Source of the DNA: Styela clava
Taxonomy: Eukaryota > Chordata > Ascidiacea > Stolidobranchia > Styelidae
Assembly (NCBI RefSeq): GCF_964204865.1
Contig: NC_135255.1
Location: 11,313,135-11,377,134, forward strand
Reading direction: 5' to 3'
DNA: 64,000 nucleotides
A program made the translations under genes and the position numbers. This document shows, piece after piece, positions 13,505 through 26,115 of this stretch (positions are counted from its first letter, which is position 1; the number at the start of each line of letters is the position of its first letter). Under the pieces are notes generated by a model. That model was not told where the DNA came from. It made no database searches and was given only the letters and a program-made list of their open reading frames with translations.

Positions 13505-13870
13505 GTTAAAGAGTGCAATGCTCAAATGAATGCACTCGAAGGCCAAAATGAAGTAGTACGGGTATGCAATCTGTCACAGTTGACTACCGGTACCGCAGTT
13601 TTTACGACTTCGCTCGACCACGAATGCGTAACCGCCACAGGGTGCGCAATTTTTAATTTGATGACTTGATCGCAGAAAAAAAAAACGAATTCCACGAAGC
13701 CCACAGAAATTTTTGAAATAAATAAAAGTAATAACCCTCTAGCAAAAATACAATCTTCAACAACTAAAAGTTTTAAAGCAACTGGTCAAGCACTTAAAGA
13801 ACAAGGCAATTTTTTCACAGCAACACATGAATTCTAACAACAACATAAGAACAGAGACGCTTTGTATGTC
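13505..13870. repeat. Dispersed repeat family R1, copy 2
   Basis: Shares with 3000-3400 the phrases GAGTGCAATGCTCAAATGAA-like start, AATAACCCTCTAGC, ATACAATCTTCAACAAC and an AACAACAACATAAG tail. Non-coding. Confidence 0.5.
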
Positions 13871-14332
13871 CTCTTCGGGTCAACTAATGGTCTCATCGTT
13901 TTAAATCCTCATTTTCTATCGTGCTATTGTCGAAGAATGTGTGCTCTGAACCGTGGCTGTGAAGTTGGAGAAAATTTCAAGTCGATTCTAGCTTACGAGT
14001 TGAAAAACATTTTGCTTTTACCTCCGGGTTAAGAAAAATTTTGACTCCGACCTCAGCTCGAACTCTGAGAAAATCAAATTTTATTATTGAAAACTGGGAC
14101 ATATGCGTGCCTTTTTTTTTTAACAAACTGTTAAGATTAGGCCTACTCAGTAAACGTAATGTTTTTTTTTGTATGAATTTCGACTAATTTTATTGCCATT
14201 GAATGTCAACATTCTGAATCCGGAAAGTTTGAAAATACGACTCCGGTAAAACATGCCCAACTCCGGCTTTGCAGCCTGTTTTTAATGACTGGGTATCTAT
14301 CTCTACGTACTTCTGAATATTATAATCCTTTC

Positions 14333-14445
14333 GGGACCTCCTGGAGTATGCGCACCAAGATGGCGCACAACATGAACTCAGGTTGTATACCAGGTTAGGG
14401 TTCAGGTTGTGCGACATCTTGGTGCGCATACTTCAGGAGTACCCC
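14333..14445. mobile_element. Foldback MITE family FB, copy 1
   Basis: Near-perfect palindrome: GGACCTCCTGGAGTATGCGC on the left is answered by GCGCATACTTCAGGAGTACC on the right, with inner arms ACCAAGATGGCGCACAAC and GTTGTGCGACATCTTGGT. The flanks TCCTTTCG and CCCTTTTG agree at 6 of 8 bases. See 15151-15260 for a clean target duplication. Confidence 0.75.
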
Positions 14446-14949
14446 CTTTTGTTTGTGTAGTGTAACAGGGAATATTATTGACCCTCTACAGTCTACTACG
14501 TCGAAAGCATTTCAATGTTAACTGGGACCAAATACCCATCTCTATTTCTAAGAATCAGATCGACGAATCATCATATTGCGTGCACATAATTTTGTGGTGT
14601 CACGCCACATTTCTATTGCTGATATGCATATGAAAGAAACTAAAGTCGGTTGGTTGATTTTGTGTTTGTGTGGTGCGCATCCGTAATCACAATATGTTCT
14701 TGGGTCAAAAAGATTGTTAACAAAAGTGCTATGCTCAAATAAATTGGAAACAAATGCCAAAACAACATATATATTTACCACACTTTCCACCAAACCATAT
14801 CCTTGAGCGAGCTTCGCCTTCGCAAAATCAAAATGAATGCCTGTCATGCTTAGCGGAATAAAACCCGTGTTTCCATAAATAATACATAAAACAACGAAAT
14901 TTTGGATGAAATCTCATCAGATCTCTTAGAATTCATACGAAAGTTAGGA

Positions 14950-15060
14950 ATGAATAACATCAACAATTTTTAACCACTAAAAAAAAACGTTTTTTATTCT
15001 CAAAAACAACAAAAAGAAAACACAACAATTTTATCAACACGATCCATGGGTCCACTTCGT
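14950..15060. repeat. Dispersed repeat family R1, fragment
   Basis: Contains CAATTTTTAACCACTAAAAA and a tail with CAACAATTTTATCAACACGA; partial copy of the family at 3000-3400 and 37255-37500. Confidence 0.4.
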
Positions 15061-15150
15061 TTTCAATACCACGGTATCAATTACGTTCTGCTCACTCAAC
15101 TTCATCCGTTATACATATCGTCGAAAAATTTTGGTCAAATATAATATTTG

Positions 15151-15260
15151 GGACCTCCTGAAGTATGCGCACCAAGATGGCGCACAACATGAACTCAGGT
15201 TGTGTACCAGGTTATAGTTCAGGTTATGCGACATCTTGGTGCGCATACTTCAGGAGTACC
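15151..15260. mobile_element. Foldback MITE family FB, copy 2, with perfect 8-bp target duplication
   Basis: A 110-bp palindrome from GGACCTCCTGAAGTATGCGC to GCGCATACTTCAGGAGTACC. It is flanked by AATATTTG at 15143-15150 and AATATTTG at 15261-15268, an exact 8-bp duplication, which points to hAT-type mobilisation. Arms are about 45 bp each with a short loop. Confidence 0.85.
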
Positions 15261-16276
15261 AATATTTGTTATGTTGATTGCGAAGTCGATATATAATTAC
15301 ATTTATATATTGCATTTGGTTAAATATTATCAAGTCGAATTTTTTGAAGCGAAACTGCTCTGTTGGCCAAGAGTTATGACGTCATTGTCAAACACAGGAC
15401 ATTCGAATAGGGAAGCTGGCCACGCCAACTTGTCTCTTGCTGGATATTGCGCGTGCGCGTAACACATGTTGAGAACAACTGCTCTAAGGCATAGATTGAT
15501 GACTTGTTGGGACAACATTTCAGAAGAAACCATACGTGCCTCGTGCAGTCAAATTCCAATCAGATCGAGGCGTGTAGTGAAGGTAAAGTGAGGATATATC
15601 GAAAAATAACAATGAATTCTATTATTTATTTATCTTTATACTGCTATTTTCTGCATTTTCTTACATTTATATTGTATATATTTTAATAAACATTTGTCTG
15701 ATCACCCTGTATTTTCAGGCTGACATTTTCAAAATTAAATGATAAAAATTCAAGTTATTATGTATATAAAATAAATAGGCATAATATTATCGGTTTGTGA
15801 CTTTTTTTATCGTCGATAGTTTGCTTTAACTCAGCGTTTCGCAACTGGGATGGAAAACAGAAATATTACTCACTACTACTAGATATGGCGCAATAGGCAG
15901 CGCGGTCGTGGCTTCTACGAATCTTATCAAATAACATTCGCGAACACAGACATGAGTCTGCGGAAGCATAATCCGCCCCCGCGTTGTTATATCCACACTG
16001 CGTGACCTTGGGCCCGAAAAATTAGGTAAATGGGTAATTGGAATCAACATGGCAATGACATTCAAAGCATAACGTATTTGACCGATCCTTCATAAATAAT
16101 ATTTTCGAACCATGACAAGCATTCATTCTCAAATACTGAAAACTGGAGATAGATTGGCTTGTTTATTAGTAGCACAAAAACATCACATCAGTATTTGGTT
16201 ATTTTAAACAAATTAAATGTAAGAAAAACATTAGCTTAGCTTTGAATATTTTTTACTTGGATTAACACAATATTGG

Positions 16277-16379
16277 GCGCTCCCGAAGTATGTTCACAAA
16301 GGTGGCGCACAACCTGAACCCTAACACATATTGGGTTGAGGTTGTGCGCCATCTGGGTGCACATATTTCTGGAGGTCTC
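16277..16379. mobile_element. Foldback MITE family FB, copy 3
   Basis: Left arm GCGCTCCCGAAGTATGTTCA, right arm TGCACATATTTCTGGAGGTC, with inner GGTGGCGCACAACCTGAAC opposite GTTGTGCGCCATCTGGGTG. More diverged than copies 1 and 2; the flanks agree at only 5 of 8 bases. Confidence 0.65.
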
Positions 16380-16651
16380 AAAGTTGTTAAAAGCAGTTGT
16401 TATGTTGTTATCAGAAAGCTGTTTTCATTCACAATCTGGTAACAGGAACTTTACAAGAAGTTTTATTCCGAGCATATTCAGATTAATTCCGGCATGTTTT
16501 ACCATATAAGAAGAGAAAATGTCAACATATTCAAGGTTGATATACACTCGATATGAAAGTAATTTCCTATGGCTTATAACTAATAAAGTGTAATTTTGAT
16601 CTGTTGAAAATTTTCAGTTTTCTCTAGTGAAATTGTCACACAAAATTACAA

Positions 16652-16772
16652 ATGCATGTCTTCTGTAAGGTTTTCAATTCTGTACACCTTCAAATCGGAG
16701 CTTATAAATAAACGGTAGGTATGGATTCCTGGACCAATAGCATAATTTCGTCCGGATGCATATTCGACAACC
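16652..16772 (-). CDS. Unidentified exon-like ORF, possible terminal exon
   Basis: On the minus strand, after an acceptor TTTGTTTCAAG, an open frame begins VVEYASGRNYAIGPG and ends NLTEDMHL before TAA. It lies downstream of the signal-peptide exon at 17951-18026 and could end the same gene, but I could not make the phases meet in this frame without an extra exon. No family recognised. Confidence 0.2.
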
Positions 16773-17208
16773 TTGAAACAAAATAAATATTTATAAAGAT
16801 ATATGGCGAGGAATATTTTAAAATTGTGATTAGAAAGGTGATTGTTATCGGTTAACGACAAATATTATTCGATATGGACTGTCTATTTCAGAAGGCACTC
16901 AACATAATTGGAGAATATTTGCCTAAAAAATTTCACCCACCCCCTACCCCCTCCTCATAATTTTGAGGTGTGGCACTACATTTTGATATTATTGTTTAAA
17001 CATAAGTTGGTGTCAATTTTTTTTACCTGTTTGAAGAACCCTGATCTGAATAACCTAAAACTCTAATCGGAGATAATTTGATTACGTGAACAGAAAAAAT
17101 ATTCGGTAGAAACGTTCTATTTTGTCAAATACCGTATAAGTGGACAAAATATGGGTGTAATTCGTTCAACATAACCTCAATAAATATACACATAAATATA
17201 AATTTTAC

Positions 17209-18026
17209 GTTTTCTTTCTTTCTTGAAGTAGCTGCATCCCCAGCCGCTGATTAGACGTGGACAGTATTTTTCACCGCATGCTCTGGAAATCTTCGCTATG
17301 TATTTTCGCGAATCTGAACGTCGAAATTATTTAAAAATAACTATGAAGGTACTCAAATTGTTCAAGCATTTTGACAATTTTGTTGTTCCTTTCCATTTTG
17401 GAATTTTTATCCAAGTTCATTCTTATATGAGTCACTAAACGTAATCTATGCAGAGAGGATACAAATAGGATATGCCTGCTGGGAGCATGTTAACAATATT
17501 ATATTTTACTTACGATAATATCAATATTATCCATATGCATTGAAATAATGTAAGACAGATCCAAACGGAAAAATTCAATGGAGAAATATTTTAAAAATTA
17601 TTTTATTATATTATATCATACCTACATTTATCGTATTATTAATGGCTTCTATAAGTAGCTTGGTGAACTGTATAAGCATTTTCTAATGAATACAAAATCT
17701 CTGGAGCGGATCAGAAAAAAAGTTTTAAATAAGTTTGTCGTGAAAATAGAGTTGCGGAAATTAAGTAATGTCACAAAAACAGGATCAGCACCGCACTCAA
17801 AATCAGATCGTTTTTGGCAAACATTCAAATTTAAGACTTTAATTTGCTGACTTTTGACACTGATACTGCAATTAGATTTTGATGAGTATCTGTTTAGGGT
17901 AACCCATGTCAAAAATGTATATGATACCAAAAATCAAAAAATATTCTTACTTTTCTTTGCATCACAGAAAAATTGTTGCAGAAAAATCAGTAATATGAAG
18001 GAAACTGCAATAGCCGTCGTCTTCAT
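17209..18026 (-). CDS. Candidate small secreted cysteine-containing protein (two exons, incomplete)
   Basis: Exon 1, 17951-18026, starts MKTTAIAVSFILLIFLQQFF followed by CDAKK, a textbook signal peptide, and ends at a GTAAGA donor in phase 1. A phase-compatible exon at 17209-17313 (acceptor ACGTTCAG, donor GTAAAA) adds NSRKYIAKISRACGEKYCPR and GWGCSYFKKERK, with three cysteines and a basic C-end. The 3' end is not resolved; 16652-16772 may belong. Secretion is a fair inference from exon 1. No domain is recognised, and exon 2 could be a chance match. Confidence 0.3.
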
Positions 18027-18511
18027 TTTTTCCAAATCTGGCACCTCCCTATTTTCTATACTGAAATTTTCAATATAGATAAACAATTTAATAAACCAGT
18101 AAAATCGTTTAGATATTCTTTTAAATTAATAATTGCTGTCATTCAACTACTTTATCACTACATTACTGCACTTAAATTCAATATAAAGAGTACAAAACTA
18201 GTGATCAAGAAGATAGAGGATCCATTTAGAAAAGAGAATTGAAATGACCTGAACATTTTCTATATTTTACCTTGACCCAAACATCGCTGACACTAGAAGT
18301 AACCTTGAAGCGCGAAACACTAAATTATAACTTCATTCAACTAAGTATTTTGAATTTGAAGTAAAGCCACGTAAATTAAAGTCATTTTTATCGAAAAGCA
18401 GACCAAAATATTGTTGTCTTATCAATAAAGAACTACACGGGAAGCAAACTAGAGCCAATAAAATGACGATACCATCAAATACAAACTAATCTATACTATT
18501 ATACAATATAC

Positions 18512-19340
18512 CAAGGATGGCGAACCACTGACCCGCGGGTCACCAAGTGACCCACCTCGTTTTCGTGACCCACTAAGGCACGGATGAAATAAAAAAAAAT
18601 GCTAACATATCAGTGCTAATTTATTAACTACTATAAACTATAACTATTATAATGTACCGTCAGTTGGGCAGTCAAGGCTGCGATCGCTCATATTCGAATT
18701 TATATTTCCGGGCCGGTATGATTATTTTCAAAACCCCTAATCTTGGACGCATGTCTACACCGCTGTGTACCGTTATTCAGCTATTGGCTCTGACATCGTT
18801 TATGATATAACAATGCAATTGATCTGTTAATTTTTCGCAACGCTCTGTCTCTTTCGGAAGTGCACCTGCATGCTTTTTAGGGGTTATACGAGAACTAGAT
18901 GCTACTTTGCATTTTATTAGTTTCTCATCTACAGTGCCGCTGAGAAAACAAAATCTTCCAGATTTGAAATAAAAACCTAGAAATCCGAAATACCAATGGG
19001 GCAGTGTAAAAGTGCCTTAATGTGGTTGGAAGAAGATCGAAAAATAATGCACTATTAGAGTGAAATTCCCTCTAAACTATTTGGTACCGTAAATTAATTT
19101 TCCCTATCATCCTAAACGTTCTTGATAATTAATATGCGTATTTTCGTACTCTAATTTCATATAATCGAGTGCCATAAAAAGTCCCTAATGGAAATGCTGC
19201 ATGATCCCAAAACTACACCAACACCAACAGAAGCTTACAAAATTTGATTCAGAAGTTTCTTATAGATACAAACATTGATTAAATATCTGTGACCCACTCT
19301 CTTCTGTTCCGCGATAAAAATACAAGGTTCGCCATCCCTG
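18512..19340. mobile_element. Non-autonomous hAT element with perfect target duplication
   Basis: Ends CAAGGATGGCGAACC and GGTTCGCCATCCCTG are inverted repeats. The flanks are CAATATAC at 18504-18511 and CAATATAC at 19341-19348, an exact 8-bp duplication. Subterminal GACCCGCGGGTCACC and GTGACCCACT-type motifs sit near both ends. 829 bp, no transposase ORF. Confidence 0.92.
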
Positions 19341-19348
19341 CAATATAC

Positions 19349-21300
19349 CATACCGTATACCAGTCATATTGTTTTGAACTAAAAAGGCATTTTTTTATGA
19401 TACAAACTTCATCTCACGGTGCATTGAAATTATAGTCACGTAGTGCTCTATAACACGAAAGTTTCGAATAAATCATTCCAAATAGTTCTACGCCTCGTGA
19501 ACAGGCAAAATCATCAATCACTTATAGTAACAAAATATTCAAAACATCATATTATAGTATTTATGACAAAACTTCAAAACAGCTTGCTTACTTCTTTCTA
19601 TTTAACAAAATCGGATCGTGATATAAATCTAGTACTAAAATAAATCCAGAGTACTAAACCGGTTTGCGTTTTTATTTTTATTTCACTACAGGCCATTCAA
19701 GGCCTGTCTTGCTTACAAATCTATTACCGCCACTTGGCCTTGCAGGGAATAGCAGTCACATTTTTGAATATGAAAATACGACTGAAATACATGAGATTTG
19801 AAAAAAAAACGTTCAAACATACATGCAAAAAAGAACACTGGCAAAATATAAAATAGCTCTAAATATATTAAAATAGTTTTCAGAAAAAAATATCTGAAAC
19901 ATTTTAATCCTTATAAAAACACAAAACTTTGTGCCAAACCCATCAACCGTTAAACATGCGCTAGCTGTAATAATTTATAAAGGAACCTTGTTTAGAGACA
20001 AAATATACTAAAAGAAATATTGATATTTATTACTTAATTTAACGTATATCAAAGCACCTATTACTTGACGTCAAATCAAATATACCACTGGAGGCAATTT
20101 ACAAAAATTTGGGGGTGAGATCCTGAATTTGCAAACCAAAATTCGTAATCATTTATATCTTTCATAATCAAATATGTCTCTTAGAACTACATATTCCCGT
20201 AAATATTTTCTGCAAAATGCGTTGTTTTTTTATTATTTTTTTAGTTTTATAGACATTCAGACGATGCATTGGTGCAGTCGTGTGGAAAATTTTTTTCGAA
20301 GATGAGCTTGAACAATGCATATCCAGAATATATATATGCACACAAATTATGTTTGTTATTTAAAAAAAAAATTAAGTTGGCGCCTTAGAATTTGAAGATG
20401 ACTTCATAATAATTTATGACTCATGCTTCCTTTTTTCTATATTCCCAATACTCAATAACTTCCATAATTGTATCTAAAAATTTCAAGGGAAATATGAAAT
20501 AATTTTTTTAGAAATTATGAAATAAAATAAAAGGTTTAGACAGAATTCATCTTCGGACAGACGAACGTTATCGAAATTCCTCTGTACGACAACTGAAAAT
20601 TTATTTTTTGAATCAAAAATGCAATCAATCTCATAAAAATACTAACTTTTATCAAAAAATATAATGCTGAAGTTATTATTCCCAGAGCAGATAGTAACAA
20701 TTTTTAACAACTTATAAAACTTTGAATCCTTAAGACAAACCTACAGGAAAACAATGGATAGAACTCTCAAAGTAATTTCTAAGATGATATTTATTTGTTC
20801 ATTCCATCACACATTTATTATGTCTTTTTATTTTTAATTTAGTTTCGGTTTATGCTTCATGTAGTTCTATTGCAAACTTGACTGCAAGACAATTTGTATG
20901 CTAATTATATTCAACCCGCGACCGCAGAAGATTTGGCGCCTAATCTCATCCAGCCGTTTACTATGAAATTAAATAGTAAATATAACCTGAGTATAACTCA
21001 GATAAAAAACTGTTATTGTGTTTCAAAATATCGTTCGTTACACAGTATTATACTAAAACCACGCGAACGAAGTATATAATCTTGATGCTACAGAATCAAG
21101 GGTATTGGTACGTTTGGAACGACATGAGAGGACGATTGAAGACGAAATTCGGCAGTTACAAACAAATAAACCGGGAATTGTATTTTTTTTGCCTTTTGCC
21201 TAATATTTCATAAATCTTTTTCGACCTTCAAGTCTCGAAGGAGCAGAAAAATGCTTTACTCGGTTCAAACTGATACCACGATCATAAGTAACCGTTTTAT
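19349..21300. other. AT-rich non-coding stretch
   Basis: Nothing supported here apart from poly-A/T runs; the short ORFs look random. Confidence 0.4.
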
Positions 21301-21637
21301 TCAAACCTTTCTTTTATTCTGAAAATTGTCAAATATGACTGACCAATTACGTGAAACCGCATCAGAGATTTCAGTCAATATTAGAAAGTGTAAAAAATGG
21401 CATTCAAAATCAGGTATCGCAATGCCCATAATAATAACCTCTATAGTATACTGTTTGTAATTCATGGTGTATGACTTATTATGGAATGTGAGGCCCTCGT
21501 CGAAACTGAAATGTAATTTGTGTCCACATCGATGTGATGAATACGGTAGACGGCAATAATTTCCGGGTGGTATTTCGGCTTGAATTGTAGCATACAGCAA
21601 TATTTTCGTGAAAACGTCTGTAAAAGTTGGGTATTGG
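21301..21637 (-). CDS. Unidentified exon-like ORF
   Basis: A minus-strand open frame after an acceptor-like CTTTTACAG. It reads DVFTKILLYATIQAEIPPGN, then CRLPYSSHRCGHKLHFSFDE, and runs on to a stop at 21301. Three cysteines and sensible composition suggest coding, and a GTTATT after YTIE could be a donor. No family recognised; it may be a real exon of a gene I cannot assemble. Confidence 0.2.
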
Positions 21638-22054
21638 GTTACCCATTCGAATATTTGCTTTCCTGTTGTAATAACAAACTGAAGTTCAGATTCCAGCTAA
21701 GTCGCTTGAATTGAACTGACATATTTAACCATTGTTGTCGCAAAGTAATTTAGCGTAAAAGGTTGGTTTTGAATGAAAGCATTGCGTGACCGAATATTCC
21801 GCATGACAAAAAATGTTACATTTTTACTTCATTATAATATTGTTTTTAATGTAAAAAGTGAACAAACCAAATATCATGAACCCGACACGCGATTAATTTA
21901 CACTATTTCTAAAAAATGATATTCAAGCTTTGTATTATACTTTTATGGAAATGTATTTTCATTAGTGAAAATCGACTCTTTCAAATCAAAATATATTATA
22001 TGCAACAAATATTGAGTATATAGAAAAGGTGGGAGAAAAAAATTCGTCACCGGA

Positions 22055-22590
22055 ATTACGAACATTTTTAGGTTTTTCAACTGTTATATATAACCGATAT
22101 ATATCGGCCGTTTATTGCCGATATGTTATATCGGCAAACACGCAATATCGGGTCGATATATCGGTTGAGCACTAATCCTGAGTGAGTATGACGATGAAGA
22201 TTCATGCGTGTAGTCAAAATACCAAAAGATACAAGTCACAACTGTAGTTTGAAATTTTACCGGTACCTAGTAGTCTACCTCAGGGTGGCCAAGGTTGCTA
22301 GGTTGAATGACCGCGAAAACTTTTGAGGAGGTCTCGCGGGCCGCAATCGGAGAAAACCCAAAAGTGATCAAAATAGCACAAGTTTACCTGCTTTCAATTT
22401 AATCATAAACGAGAGTTTACCGTTCCAATCAGACTATTATTATGTTGCATGGATGGCATTCTTTTAAAGAAGATATATAAAGTCTTCAGTTATATTTAAA
22501 TAAATTTCCGAGAATTACCGTTGTATTTTCCGCATCTCGCGTTTGGGTTTGTTATGTCGCTTCAAATTATATTCGTCCGTGACAGTTGGT
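22055..22590 (+). repeat. Repeat matching, in inverted orientation, part of the 27183-28402 element
   Basis: From CGAACATTTTTAGG through the TATATCGGC-rich part (22090-22170), CCGGTACCTAGTAGTCTACC and GAGGTCTCGCGGGCCGCAA, to TCGCTTCAAATTATATTC. The reverse complement of about 27740-28270 follows the same order with moderate divergence and one extra segment of about 90 bp here. Probably another copy of the same hAT family with undefined ends. Confidence 0.7.
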
Positions 22591-23306
22591 GTCCCTCTTT
22601 GCTTGGTGACCTGAGCACGTGCTTATATTGTTTATTGGTTAATCCGGCGCTGCGTTACACGCCTATATATTTTTATCCACAGTTTTCCTCTATTGTTTAT
22701 TACAATTCTGAAAGCAAAAGAGTCTAAATAATTTGCATGACCGAGACAATATTTTAAGTCGACTAGCAAAATGATGCAAAATATTAAATTTGTAGTCACG
22801 TTTTGTAATATTTATTGTATTAGCTTCAAACACCAGAACGTTTGAAGCCAACCATGTTTATACACGCGGATTAACCACACAGATAAGTGGTCTCAACGTT
22901 TTTTTTATAGTTTGCGACCTGTTTAAATTTTCAAAGCTATTTCGAAGGCCGGTGAACCTTGAAAATCAACCCAAAATAACAAAAAACATAATTGAACGAA
23001 TGTAATTACGACAAATGTATGCAATTCAAGAGAGGGCAATTCAATTTAATGAGAAATTTGCTGCTGTCTTCTTGATATCATACGGTTAAAAACGCGGTTT
23101 TGATAAAGTGTTTCTTCAAGGCGAATTCTCTGTTGGTTAAAGATGAGAATAACGATGAAAATCTCGCATAAGTAAGTTGTACATAAAAATCAGCAGTAAT
23201 TTAAAGGATTTGTCACTCAGCTCACGATATAACTTTTCAAGCGATATCCAATGACTGTGACAATGACATCCAGCCGGTCGGGTGATGAAAGACCTTTTTG
23301 TTGGGT

Positions 23307-23494
23307 TTACGCACCAATAGGAGAGTTAATCCAACAAAACAGGCGTCAATGCCTTATATTTTGCAATTCAAATATAATATTTGAATATATTTACGCATAT
23401 TTACGCACCAATAGGAGAGTTAATCCACAAAACAGGCGTCAATGGCTTGCATTTTGCAATTCAAATATAATATTGGAATATATTTTGCGGACCG
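23307..23494. repeat. Two-copy tandem duplication, 94-bp period
   Basis: TTACGCACCAATAGGAGAGT recurs exactly 94 bp later (23307 and 23401), and the following GGCGTCAATG...TTTTGCAATTCAAATATAAT also repeats with a few changes. Recent local duplication; non-coding. Confidence 0.85.
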
Positions 23495-25573
23495 ACGGAA
23501 AGGTTGAAGGACAGACGTTGAAAAGCACTGACATAGATAACTTGGTTATAATCTATACGCTGTGAAAATGACGTTTTCGTGGGTATACTTCGTATGATGA
23601 TGAAATTCGTGTGGCAATTGTTAAAATCGTAGCTATACAGGGCGACTTAGGATATTAGAAAAATACATTATACAGTATACATTAATATTAAATTTTATAG
23701 AAAATCTAATTAACCGGCTCAAGTTATGTATTTGTATATTCATGTATTAAATACATATAAATGTTTACATATCAATATTTATGCTTATTTAGTGATATAT
23801 GCTTGACTAACTCGGCACCGTTGCGGAAATATTCGAGGTTTGTGCTCTCGAAAATACATAACTTACTTTTAAAAGTACGAGTCAATTGCATAAGCAAGAT
23901 GGGTATTGAAGTATCGTCGAATCGAGACACTGAAGAAATTACCCAAATTTGTGAATTTTTTGATTAAATGCCAAGAAAAACACACTGAAATGGTAATATT
24001 ACTAGAACATTTAAAAATGAAATATGATATAAATGATAAAATGTATCTTTGTCGTAGGTTAGATTTGTGGAAATTGGAATACCGTAAGCCCATTACACCA
24101 GAAGCGCGACTGGATAAAGAAGGCTATTATGCAGTGATGTGATTCGAAATTAAACTGATTCTCTTTTATATCGAACTCCCTAAAAAAAGATTCAGTTATT
24201 TTAGAAAACCATGCTGGTCTTATAGCTTCAAAAATCAAGAACGCTGACATCACAACATTGCAAGAACAGGTTTGCTAAACATGTGTGCATCGTCTGAATA
24301 TAACTGAAGGTACACTAACTAGTACTGCATCCATTCTGATACTGATTTCATTCATTTATTATTCCTTCTATGCATAAACTATCTCAATTGTTTGATCAAT
24401 TTGTAGACCGTAGTCATTTAAAGCCCATCCCACGCATGAAAATTGTCACGAGCGGAACAACATAGCTTCGCACAGCCCACAGCTAGCGGCCAAGGTCCGT
24501 AAGAGAGACCCTTTGCGCATCGCTGATGCCTGAATAGCCAACGCTTCATTCAACCGACCAACTTATTTGAATCATGTGACAGGAGTTCATTAGAAAACTA
24601 GAAGATAAATAATTTTGTCAAGCGGGATTCCTGGCCCGCACAAAATACATCCGAGGGTCGCTCGCATGCGACTCCAACGTCGCGTGTTTTTAAATTTAGT
24701 TCGATAGTTTTTATTTGTGATAATCCTCATTGATAAACAAAAAAAGAGATATATATACCAGCAGATTGATGGTAATATCTTTTATACCACGTTTTTTTGT
24801 TACTGATGTTCACTTTCTGATGTTAAGTAAAATTTGAAAAAATACGTGTGATATGGGCTTGAATTTGTGTTTAAAGTTAATGAAAAATATACCAAACTAC
24901 ATGCATGTATTTATTTTTATTATAGTTTTTGTATATACCACCACAAATTATCATATCAATGCTGAACACTGTATATTAGATTTCTTCATTGGCGTAAAGA
25001 TTTCTCATGTATGAATCTCCCGTATTAACTACCAATTTGATAAATATCAACTTCCGGATATCAATCGAAACTTGATTTTAAACTTGGAGGAATATTTACT
25101 CTATAAAATACCATGAGTCTATTAAGTTAGCCATGGACAAAAAGTATATAACCATTGCAACTTCAACAATTTTATAGGCTGTTCTTCTCATTTTTGTATC
25201 GCCACAATTTATATATCAACAATAGCATTTTACGAGGTGTGGTACATCTTCCAGCTTAGTTCAAATCTTTCGAAAGACATCTTGAATATACCAACCCTAA
25301 AGGATGGATTTCCTGAAATAACAAGATAGTGGTTATAATGCCGTTTTTGCAGCGATGCGTAAAATTTGAAGCCCTTTCCGTTATGATAATACTGCTAGCC
25401 GTATATTTTAGGTGTATTTATATACTGTTATCATTGCCGTACCTGGGATCTATTTCGTTTGGGGACATTCCATCATTTAAAAATTGTGACGTCATAATGA
25501 ATTCGTTCCACATTGCATAAAACACTAAATTGCACTTATAGGCAGAAAACCGGTGCAAGTCAATTAAGCATCA

Positions 25574-25800
25574 TCAAAAAGATAAAGGACTTTTCACCCA
25601 CACAAATTTGCCTCGAATCTTTTCTACGGGGTTGTTGGTGAGAATTTCTTTGATGAAATGATCATAGAAGAAAGCATCAACTGAGTCTTTGTCCCAACCA
25701 AGAAATCGCAGAAAATATGGAAACGAACTTTAAATCTTTTACGATCGTTTTCTGATGCACCGTCAACTGCATGTCATCGAGACATAGACTGACTGTAACG
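25574..25800 (-). pseudogene. Coding relic, possibly sulfotransferase C-terminal part
   Basis: Minus strand. One frame gives LDDMQLTVHQKTIVKDLK; after a frame change, another gives FLRFLGWDKDSVDAFFYDHF and then KEILTNNPVEKIRGKFVWVK to a stop. The order 'E/D-D-M ... VKDL ... FLGW' is reminiscent of the C-terminal half of cytosolic sulfotransferases, but this is a weak memory-based match. The frame break and lack of other exons suggest a dead fragment. Confidence 0.25.
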
Positions 25801-26115
25801 CCACCTGAGATAGGTGAACGCCATCAGTACTTGGCCAAGTATCATAAATCAACTACTTTTTATGTCATTTTTGTGAACAAAATGCACCTTTAGCAATGTT
25901 TTGTTAGAAACGATACTTTTACTGTATAATACTTATCTATTTAACCAATAAAATTACTGACCCTAAAAATGCGATTTATTTACAGTTTTGCTTCGTAAAA
26001 TTCAATACAAAGTCATACTTGTTTCAAAAATGTATTTCATGAGAAGGGAAATTTTTTTATTATATTGAGGTTGAATAATTTAAGCCTTCGCTAACATAAT
26101 TCGCCTTTGAGAAAG

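Noticed and set aside
14548..14847. Minus-strand ORF beginning MTGIHFDFAKAKLAQGYGLV
   Set aside because: It has an ATG and a donor-like GTAAAT but no partner exon or recognisable family, and it sits in repeat-rich DNA next to R1 and FB copies.
23761..24283. Plus-strand coding frames (around KHTEMVILLEHLKMKYDIND and GLIASKIKNADITTLQEQ)
   Set aside because: They look coiled-coil-like and the last has AG/GT borders, but the frames do not join with consistent phases and no family is recognised.
25329..25520. Plus-strand frame with a hydrophobic N-terminus (MPFLQRCVKFEALSVMIILL)
   Set aside because: Only about 60 codons, no downstream exon found, hydrophobic runs are expected by chance in AT-rich DNA.
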